DNA from: an uncultured Gammaproteobacteria bacterium
GTDB lineage: Bacteria > Pseudomonadota > Gammaproteobacteria > GCA-002705445 > GCA-002716945
Direction: 5' to 3'
DNA: 5,923 nucleotides
Assembly (NCBI GenBank): GCA_913043035.1
Contig: CAJWMM010000042.1
Location: forward strand, 1 to 5,923
Shown: piece after piece, positions 1-4,955 of the stretch
Layout of the letters: each line of letters starts with the position of its first letter
Position numbering within the stretch: the first letter of the stretch is position 1
The notes under the pieces: generated by a model
Database searches by the model: none
Told to the model about the DNA's origin: nothing
What the model saw: only the letters and a program-made list of their open reading frames with translations
Program-made: the position numbers and the translations under genes

Positions 1-855
1 GATTTAGCTGTTGGTTATAACGGATCAAAAAATAGATTAACTGATTTAAATAAAGATCTTTTTGATTATAAGGAATTAGGAAAAGTTGAAGAGGTTTGGT
101 ACAGCTCATCATATGATGGTAAAAAAATACAAGGATGGTTAGTCTATCCACCAGAGTTTGATTCATCAAAAAAATACCCTTTGATACTAGAGATTCATGG
201 GGGTCCATTTACTAATTATGGTTTTAGATTCTCAGCTGAAGTTCAGCTGTTTGCTAGTAAGGGGTACTTTGTCTTATACACAAACCCTAGAGGAAGTACT
301 AGTTACGGAAAAGATTTTGCCAACCTTATTCACCATAATTATCCAAGTCAAGATTATGATGATCTAATTTCTGGTGTTGATCATGTAGCGGATAGAAATT
401 ATATTGATGAAAATAATCTTTTTGTAACTGGTGGTAGTGGAGGAGGGGTACTTACTTCTTGGATAATTGGAAAAACTGATAAATTTAAAGCTGCAGTTGT
501 AGCTAAGCCAGTTATTAATTGGTATAGTTTTGTTCTTTATGCTGATAATATTTCATTTTTTTATAAATATTGGTTCCCCGGTAAGCCATGGGATAATCTT
601 GAGGAATATATGAAAAGATCTCCTATATCTTATGTTGGAAATGTTACAACACCTACCATGCTTCTAACTGGTGAGGATGATTATAGAACTCCTATGGCAG
701 AAAGTGAGCAGTTTTATGCAGGTTTAAAACTTAATAAGGTTGAATCAATGCTTGTACGTATTCCAGGTGCAAGTCATGGGATAGCAGCAAGGCCAAGTAA
801 TCTAATAGCAAAAGTTAATGCCATCGTAGCTTGGTTTGAAAAATATAAAAAATAG
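1..855 (+). CDS. S9 family peptidase (prolyl oligopeptidase / acylaminoacyl-peptidase type), 3' part, 5' end outside window
   Basis: The reading frame is open from the first base, giving 284 C-terminal residues of a serine peptidase that cleaves short peptides. Visible parts are the end of a propeller-like segment, the strand before the hydrolase fold (VEEVWYSSSYDGKKIQGWLVYPP, shown in part as SYDGKKIQGWLVYPP), and the oxyanion-region motif IHGGPF near bases 190-210. The nucleophile is in GGSGGG (Ser codon 436-438), the Asp in GEDDYRTP (best aligned to codon 679-681) and the His in GASHG (codon 775-777), so the triad is complete and in the usual order. Family members are normally 600-700 residues with an N-terminal beta-propeller, so more than half lies to the left. 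A TTG at 181 is not a start, because conserved S9 sequence continues upstream of it. It ends 2 bp before the convergent ybjQ-like stop. Family membership is firm; substrate and export are unknown because the N-terminus is missing. Confidence 0.93.
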   Translation, partial: DLAVGYNGSKNRLTDLNKDLFDYKELGKVEEVWYSSSYDGKKIQGWLVYPPEFDSSKKYPLILEIHGGPFTNYGFRFSAEVQLFASKGYFVLYTNPRGSTSYGKDFANLIHHNYPSQDYDDLISGVDHVADRNYIDENNLFVTGGSGGGVLTSWIIGKTDKFKAAVVAKPVINWYSFVLYADNISFFYKYWFPGKPWDNLEEYMKRSPISYVGNVTTPTMLLTGEDDYRTPMAESEQFYAGLKLNKVESMLVRIPGASHGIAARPSNLIAKVNAIVAWFEKYKK

Positions 856-857
856 TT

Positions 858-1172
858 TTAGTTAACTTTAACTGCTGTGCCGTAAGCTAGAAGTTCAGAT
901 GCTCCAGCCATCATTACAGAAGTTTGAAATCTAACACAAACTACTCCATTTGCACCCAAAGATTTTGCATCATCAATCATTCTCTGTAGCGCTTCTTCTC
1001 TAGCATCTGCTTGAAGTTTTGTATATGCTTTAACTTCTCCTCCTATTAAGTTTTTAAATGCTGCAAAAATATCTTTTCCTACATTTCTTGTTCTAACAGT
1101 GCTTCCTCTGGCAATTCCTAGTGTTTCAGAAATTTTTTTCCCAGGTATTTCGTTTATAGTTGTGATGTACAT
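858..1172 (-). CDS. ybjQ: YbjQ/UPF0145 family protein
   Basis: This 104-residue protein matches the YbjQ/UPF0145 family (often named a putative heavy-metal-binding domain, Pfam PF01906) in both length and pattern. It starts MYITTINEIPGKKI, followed by the R-G-S-T-V-R stretch at residues 22-27. Gly44-Gly45-Glu46 precedes a long amphipathic helix with Arg58-Glu59-Glu60-Ala61. Residues 73-76 (Gly-Ala-Asn-Gly) and the strand VVCVRF follow, then a small-residue-rich C-terminus. There is no signal peptide or membrane segment, so it should be cytoplasmic. Structures of relatives are oligomeric, but the biological role is not established and metal binding is only a label. The ATG at 1170-1172 is chosen because it gives the canonical N-terminus. 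The gene is transcribed alone, tail-to-tail with the left S9 gene and back-to-back with the tRNA gene. Confidence 0.92.
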   Translation of the reverse strand: MYITTINEIPGKKISETLGIARGSTVRTRNVGKDIFAAFKNLIGGEVKAYTKLQADAREEALQRMIDDAKSLGANGVVCVRFQTSVMMAGASELLAYGTAVKVN

Positions 1173-1241
1173 TAGTATTTATTTTATTAAACTAATTTAA
1201 ATATTCTTTATAATATGTTTTTTAAAAAAGAATATTATTTT

Positions 1242-1249
1242 CAAATTTG
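1242..1249 (+). promoter_or_regulatory. Possible -7 element for tRNA-Pro (near match to the Bacteroidota consensus TAnnTTTG)
   Basis: CAAATTTG at 1242-1249 matches seven of eight defined or free positions of the flavobacterial -7 element TAnnTTTG, and lies 16 bp before the mature tRNA start, a sensible distance. No clear -33 TTTG lies upstream. The element is its own reverse complement, so it could equally serve the leftward ybjQ-like gene about 70 bp away. In DNA this AT-rich such matches occur by chance. Confidence 0.25.
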
Positions 1250-1265
1250 CGAACTGTATTTATTT

Positions 1266-1340
1266 CGGGGCGTAGCGCAGTCCGGTTAGCGCACCTGGTT
1301 TGGGACCAGGGGGTCGCAGGTTCGAATCCTGCCGCCCCGA
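1266..1340 (+). tRNA. tRNA-Pro (anticodon TGG)
   Basis: A complete 75-nt cloverleaf can be drawn. The acceptor stem CGGGGCG (1266-1272) pairs perfectly with CGCCCCG (1333-1339), with discriminator A1340. The D stem GCGC/GCGC is at 1275-1278 and 1289-1292. The anticodon stem CCTGG/CCAGG (1294-1298 and 1306-1310) encloses loop TTTGGGA with anticodon TGG at 1301-1303, reading proline codons. A five-base variable region is followed by T stem GCAGG/CCTGC around TTCGAAT (1321-1327). The 3' CCA is not encoded (the next bases are CTTAAA), so it must be added after transcription. The locus is far richer in G+C than its surroundings, as expected for a structured RNA in an AT-rich genome. The exported S9 peptidase gene starts 64 bp downstream on the same strand, so read-through cotranscription is possible. 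Confidence 0.98.
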
Positions 1341-1404
1341 CTTAAATTTTTTTCTCTCCGAAAATATTTTTATCTTAACTTTTTATAATCAATGATATTA
1401 AACT

Positions 1405-3705
1405 ATGAGGATAGTATTTTTATTACTTTTATTTTCATTTTCTATTAAAGCTCAGAAAAAAGCAAACTTTAAATCAGCTGAAAAGTTTAGTCAAAAAAAC
1501 TTGTCTAAGATGCTTAAAAGTACATCTGTATCACCAAAATGGTTTAAAGAAAGTGATAAGTTTTGGTACTCTTATACTACGACATCAGGTAAGAATTTTT
1601 ATATTGTTGATCCTACAAAGAGATCAAAATCTAAACTTTTTGATAATTTGGAATTTGCTGCAAAATTGAGTGATCTAACAAGGAAACCGATTAATCATAA
1701 TGATTTAGAGTTAGAAGAAATTGAACTTGATAAAGATAATAGAACCTTAAGATTTCAGATAGACAGTATAGGGTATAAGTATGATATTTATGACAAATCA
1801 ATAGCTATAGGAGATACTATATCTGAAGAAGAAGAAGAAGATTGGGCAACATATGCTCCAGACTCATCTTATATTGTCTTTGCAAAGGATCATAATTTAT
1901 TTTTAATGGAGGTTGGTGATAAAGATAGTGTTGAAATACAATTATCCAATGATGGGGATAGATGGTTTTCTTATCAAAGAAAGCATGGAGATACTACTAG
2001 TGAAAAAAGAATGAAAGCAAGAGCTGCTTGGTTTAAGGATTCTAAAAAATTATATTCAAATCGTTCAGATTCTAGAAAGGTAGATGAGCTTTTTGTAATC
2101 AATACTTTAAATAAACCACGCCCTGAGCTTGAGGTTTATAAGTATGCTATGCCAGGGGAGATGAATGTTCCTCAGGAATATTTAGAAATCTTTAATATAT
2201 CTGATAAATCTAAAATTGATGTAGAGGTAAAAAAATATATTGATCAGACTATATCACTTCATCTTACACAAAAGAATTCTGATAGATTATATATGACTAG
2301 ACTAAATAGAACAAGCGATACCTTAGATGTTTCATATGTCAATACATCTGATGGATCTATTAATTTTTTATTTGAGGATGTAAATCATCCTTATCATAAT
2401 TGGAATTATAGGCAGCTTGCTGTAATTAATGAAGGTAAAGAACTTATTTATTGGTCAGAAAAAAATGGGTGGGGGCAGTTATATCTTTATGACGGCAATA
2501 CAGGTAGATTAAAAAATAAAATTACAAATGGGGGATATTTTATAACTGGAAGAATTCAAGATATAGATACTTTAGGAAGAAAAGTTTATTATCAATCTTT
2601 TGGTAGAGAAAAAGATATTGATCCGTATTATAGTATGATTTATAGTTCAAATTTTGATGGCTCAGGTATGAAGCTATTAACAAGAGAGAAATTTAATCAT
2701 AAGGTTAATTTTTCAGAGTCAAGCAAATATTTTGTTGATAATTACTCATCTGTAGATCACTTGCCAACCTCATTACTGAGAGATGTCTCTGGAAATATTA
2801 TTATGAAATTAGAAGAAGCTGACCTTAGTCTTTTATATCATGCTGGTTGGAAGATGCCAGAAAGATTTAAGGTCAAGGCTGATGATGGTATTACTGATCT
2901 TTATGGTGTTATGTATAAGCCTTTTGATTTTGATCCAAATAAAAAATATCCAATAATATCTTATGTGTATCCGGGTCCACAAGTTGAATCTTTTAGAAAT
3001 GATTTTACTATATCTGGTAGGTACAATACTGCGCTTGCTCAGCTTGGATTTATAGTTGTTAGTATGGGGCATAGGGGAGGTAGTCCTATGAGATCTAAAT
3101 ATTATCATACTTTTGGTTATCAGAATTTAAGAGATTATGCATTAGCTGATGATAAGAGATCTCTAGAACAATTAGCTGAGAGGTATACTTGGATTGATCT
3201 TGATAAAGTTGGTATTTTTGGTCATTCTGGTGGTGGTTTTATGTCTACAGCTGCCCTCTTGTCTTATCCAGACTTTTATGATGTTGCTTGTTCGTCTGCT
3301 GGCAATCATGATAATAATATTTATAATAAGTGGTGGAGTGAAACTCATAACGGTATTGAGGCTGTTTATAACAAGAATAAAGATGACGATGAAGAAAATG
3401 AAGAACTTTCTTGGGACGCAAAGATTAAAACTAATCAATCTCTTGCTAAAAACTTAAAGGGATATCTGCTATTAACACATGGAAATATGGACAATAATGT
3501 TCATCCTACTAATACACTTCGGGTTGCTGATGAACTTATTAAAGAAGGAAAGAGATTTGATATGATGATATTTCCTGGTAAAAGACACGGTTATGGTGAT
3601 TTCAGAAGTTATTATGAGAAAATGATGTGGTACTATTTTTCAGAGCATTTACTTGGTGATTATAGAAATAACATAGATATTAACCTTCCTGATTCTAATA
3701 AGTAG
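1405..3705 (+). CDS. Exported S9 family peptidase, DPP IV-like (beta-propeller plus alpha/beta hydrolase)
   Basis: This 766-residue serine peptidase would remove di- or tripeptides from peptide N-termini, probably after proline, in the periplasm or at the outer surface. Residues 1-16 form a signal peptide (Met-Arg, hydrophobic FLLLLFSF core, likely cut after Ala16 or Gln17). Residues of roughly 60-480 are the DPP IV-type propeller, and from about 490 the hydrolase domain. Tyr522 in VYPGPQ matches the oxyanion-hole Tyr547 of human DPP IV. Ser608 (GHSGGG), Asp696 (HGNMDNNVHP) and His728 (KRHGYGD) form the triad with family-typical spacing. The DW-x-YEEE double-glutamate motif of classical DPP IV is not evident, so the exact cleavage preference is open. 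Acidic runs occur at 141-146 and 660-667. The ATG at 1405 gives the signal peptide and has no Shine-Dalgarno, as is normal in Bacteroidota. An out-of-frame ATG at 1392 is ignored. Confidence 0.95.
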   Translation: MRIVFLLLLFSFSIKAQKKANFKSAEKFSQKNLSKMLKSTSVSPKWFKESDKFWYSYTTTSGKNFYIVDPTKRSKSKLFDNLEFAAKLSDLTRKPINHNDLELEEIELDKDNRTLRFQIDSIGYKYDIYDKSIAIGDTISEEEEEDWATYAPDSSYIVFAKDHNLFLMEVGDKDSVEIQLSNDGDRWFSYQRKHGDTTSEKRMKARAAWFKDSKKLYSNRSDSRKVDELFVINTLNKPRPELEVYKYAMPGEMNVPQEYLEIFNISDKSKIDVEVKKYIDQTISLHLTQKNSDRLYMTRLNRTSDTLDVSYVNTSDGSINFLFEDVNHPYHNWNYRQLAVINEGKELIYWSEKNGWGQLYLYDGNTGRLKNKITNGGYFITGRIQDIDTLGRKVYYQSFGREKDIDPYYSMIYSSNFDGSGMKLLTREKFNHKVNFSESSKYFVDNYSSVDHLPTSLLRDVSGNIIMKLEEADLSLLYHAGWKMPERFKVKADDGITDLYGVMYKPFDFDPNKKYPIISYVYPGPQVESFRNDFTISGRYNTALAQLGFIVVSMGHRGGSPMRSKYYHTFGYQNLRDYALADDKRSLEQLAERYTWIDLDKVGIFGHSGGGFMSTAALLSYPDFYDVACSSAGNHDNNIYNKWWSETHNGIEAVYNKNKDDDEENEELSWDAKIKTNQSLAKNLKGYLLLTHGNMDNNVHPTNTLRVADELIKEGKRFDMMIFPGKRHGYGDFRSYYEKMMWYYFSEHLLGDYRNNIDINLPDSNK

Positions 3706-3724
3706 AATACTCTTATTTTTTTTT
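3697..3724 (+). terminator. Weak possible intrinsic terminator after the S9 peptidase gene
   Basis: AATAAGTA (3697-3704, overlapping the TAG stop) can pair with the following TAC and TTATT segments across a GAA loop, with a two-base bulge. It is followed by a run of nine T (3716-3724) and more T-rich DNA. The stem is almost all A/T and therefore weak, so the T-run is the main support. Confidence 0.3.
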
Positions 3725-3742
3725 AATTTTTTTAAAACCATT

Positions 3743-3750
3743 TATGTTTA
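3743..3750 (+). promoter_or_regulatory. Possible -7 element for the membrane-protein/DUF2805 gene pair
   Basis: TATGTTTA matches TAnnTTTG except for the last base and sits 17 bp before the GTG start at 3768, which would give a very short leader. No good -33 element is visible, and the local AT content makes chance matches likely. Confidence 0.2.
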
Positions 3751-3767
3751 AATATAGTATTACATAG

Positions 3768-4187
3768 GTGGAATTTTTTTTTTCAATTCATATAATTTGT
3801 AATTCTGTTTTAGTTGGTATTCTTTTTGTTACTCAACTTATTACTTACCCTTCATTTTTAGCTGTTGATTCACATACATTCATTGGCTTTCATAAGAGAT
3901 ATACAATGAATATTTCTTTTATTGTAATTCCGTTTATGGTTGGAGAGCTATTTTCATTGATTTATTTAAATTATATAGATAGTGACTTATTTTTATCCTT
4001 GATGATTCTTTTGGTTATATGGTTATTTACATTTATAATATTGGTCCCAATTCATAATAAACTTTCGCTAAAGCATAATATAAGTCTAATAAATAGATTG
4101 ATAGACTATAACTGGTTTAGAACAATTCTTTGGACAGTTAAATTAATTATATTATTTTATTTTTTTTATGACAAGGTTATCACGTAG
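3768..4187 (+). CDS. Four-helix integral membrane protein of unknown function
   Basis: The 139-residue product is very hydrophobic, with four predicted membrane helices at about 4-27, 48-70, 74-95 and 119-136, so it is an inner-membrane protein. Polar or aromatic residues that look conserved-type are His8, Gln23, Tyr27-Pro28, His42, Tyr45, Glu60, Pro94-x-His96 and the Asn115-Trp116-x-Arg118-Thr119 stretch before helix four. I recall similar YP.../NW-x-RT membrane proteins beside DUF2805/TIGR03643 genes in other bacteria, but cannot name a function or Pfam family with certainty. GTG at 3768 is the only reasonable start: a TAG lies directly before it and the next ATG is codon 47, inside helix two. 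A ten-T run (3774-3783) follows the start. The 3' end overlaps the next gene by 20 bp, implying translational coupling. Confidence 0.8.
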   Translation: MEFFFSIHIICNSVLVGILFVTQLITYPSFLAVDSHTFIGFHKRYTMNISFIVIPFMVGELFSLIYLNYIDSDLFLSLMILLVIWLFTFIILVPIHNKLSLKHNISLINRLIDYNWFRTILWTVKLIILFYFFYDKVIT

Positions 4188-4437
4188 GTCTTTAGATAGA
4201 ATAATTCAAATGTGCTGGGAGGATAGGACGCCATTTGATATTATTAAAGCTCAATTTTCACTTAGTGAAAAGGAGGTTATATCAATAATGAGAAAAAATC
4301 TTCGTGAAAAATCTTTTATTCGATGGAGAAAAAGAATTGATGGAAGAAAAACTAAGCATTCTGCTTTAATGGAGGATAAAAATCATAGATTCAAATCAAA
4401 TTCTCAAAGGGAAATATCATACAATAAGTTTAATTAG
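4168..4437 (+). CDS. DUF2805 / TIGR03643 family protein
   Basis: This 89-residue basic protein carries the pattern I associate with the TIGR03643/DUF2805 family: Asp10-Arg-Ile-Ile, then Cys16-Trp17-Glu18-Asp19-Arg20-Thr21-Pro22-Phe23, the Gln29-Phe-x-Leu-Ser-Glu-Lys-Glu-Val stretch with Met41-Arg42, then Phe50-x-x-Trp53-Arg54 and Gly59-Arg-Lys-Thr-Lys-His64. The segment 21-45 reads like a small helix-turn-helix, and the many Arg/Lys suggest nucleic-acid binding; that is inference, since the family has no established function. The last 25 residues are a polar tail outside the conserved core. There is no signal peptide. The ATG at 4168 lies within the end of the membrane-protein gene in another frame, so the two are probably one transcription unit. 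From memory, relatives are commonly encoded near photolyase/cryptochrome genes; here the next genes are umuDC. Confidence 0.85.
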   Translation: MTRLSRRSLDRIIQMCWEDRTPFDIIKAQFSLSEKEVISIMRKNLREKSFIRWRKRIDGRKTKHSALMEDKNHRFKSNSQREISYNKFN

Positions 4438-4446
4438 TATTTTTTA

Positions 4447-4491
4447 TAGTTATTACTAATTATATTAGTAATAACTAATTATATTAGTAAT
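4447..4491. promoter_or_regulatory. Tandem dyad-symmetric repeats upstream of umuDC, candidate operator
   Basis: The 18-bp sequence ACTAATTATATTAGTAAT occurs twice, at 4455-4472 and 4474-4491, identical and 19 bp apart (close to two helical turns). The first 15 bases of each copy form a dyad, ACTAAT-TAT-ATTAGT (4455-4469 and 4474-4488). The first dyad extends to a perfect 14-bp inverted repeat around TAT, covering 4447-4477. Two identical palindromes on one face of the helix, 35-36 bp before the umuD ATG, look like paired binding sites for a dimeric repressor. A LexA-type or S24-type SOS regulator is the natural guess given the downstream genes. The structure is certain; the function is inferred. 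An alternative is an AT-only transcription terminator for the DUF2805 gene, although the hairpin has no G/C-rich stem. Confidence 0.6.
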
Positions 4492-4492
4492 C

Positions 4493-4500
4493 TAATTTTT
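4493..4500 (+). promoter_or_regulatory. Possible -7 element for umuDC
   Basis: TAATTTTT matches TAnnTTTG except for the final base and lies 26 bp before the umuD start, directly after the tandem dyads. A protein bound to the dyads would cover the -33 region, consistent with repression. The sequence alone is weak evidence because the region is nearly all A/T. Confidence 0.25.
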
Positions 4501-4526
4501 ATTCATAAAATTAAATTCACTTAAGT

Positions 4527-4955
4527 ATGAAGTCTACAAAACCATCGTTTGAAAGTTTAAATATTTTTAAAGAAATACCATTTTCTTCCCAATCTGTTCC
4601 AGCAGGCTTTCCTTCACCAGCAGATGATTTTTTAGAATTTGATTTATCATTAGATAAAAAATTAATAAAGCATCCCAGTGCAACTTTCTTTGTTAGAGTG
4701 AGTGGTAATTCTATGATAAATGCTAAAATTTTTGATGGTAGTATTCTGTTAGTTGATAGGGCAGAGGAAATAAAAAATGGTGATATTGTTTTGGTGGTTA
4801 TCGATGGAGATTTTACTGTTAAGAGGTATAAGAAACTAGGAGAAAATATTTTTTTATACCCGGAAAATAAGAATATGAGTCCAATAAAAATTACAAAAAA
4901 CTCTGAATCTTATGTTTGGGGTAAGGTCATGTGGTCTTTTAATAGAGTACGATGA
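4527..4955 (+). CDS. umuD: UmuD-like S24 peptidase, DNA polymerase V accessory subunit
   Basis: The 142-residue protein aligns along its length with E. coli UmuD (139 residues). In the SOS response UmuD is cut by RecA-stimulated self-cleavage to UmuD', which pairs with UmuC to form translesion polymerase V. The expected cleavage site is Ala26-Gly27 in VPAGFPSPADDF (E. coli has Cys-Gly). The nucleophile is Ser62 in SGNSMI and the general base Lys99 in DGDFTVKR; their 37-residue spacing equals Ser60-Lys97 in E. coli. HPSATFFVRV (49-58) and DGSILLVD (70-77) are also typical. There is no DNA-binding domain, so it is not LexA. The ATG at 4527 gives a normal 26-residue N-terminal arm and has no Shine-Dalgarno. 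It overlaps umuC by 4 bp (ATGA), and paired dyads lie just upstream. Confidence 0.96.
   Translation: MKSTKPSFESLNIFKEIPFSSQSVPAGFPSPADDFLEFDLSLDKKLIKHPSATFFVRVSGNSMINAKIFDGSILLVDRAEEIKNGDIVLVVIDGDFTVKRYKKLGENIFLYPENKNMSPIKITKNSESYVWGKVMWSFNRVR

Noticed and set aside
181..183. TTG as the start of the left S9 gene
   Set aside because: The same frame continues upstream to base 1 with conserved S9 sequence (SYDGKKIQGWLVYPP), so the gene is truncated by the window edge.
1341..1404. Terminator or promoter between tRNA-Pro and the S9 gene
   Set aside because: No convincing hairpin is present, and several seven-of-eight matches to TAnnTTTG (such as at 1365 and 1376) cannot be told apart from background.
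1392..1448. ATG at 1392 opening an 18-codon frame over the S9 peptidase start
   Set aside because: Out of frame, no ribosome-binding signal, short, and expected by chance in AT-rich DNA.
2833..3108. Leftward 91-codon open frame
   Set aside because: It lies wholly inside the well-conserved hydrolase region of the S9 peptidase gene and its translation has no recognisable domain; it is an antisense shadow.
3172..3438. Leftward 88-codon open frame
   Set aside because: Antisense to the catalytic Ser608 region of the S9 gene; its hydrophobic composition comes from AT-rich codons read backward.
3194..3457. Rightward 87-codon open frame in another phase
   Set aside because: Fully inside the S9 peptidase gene, whose own frame carries the GHSGGG motif here; an out-of-frame shadow.
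4447..4491. CRISPR array or transposon end
   Set aside because: Only two short repeat copies with a 1-bp separation, no spacers, and no transposase or target duplication nearby.
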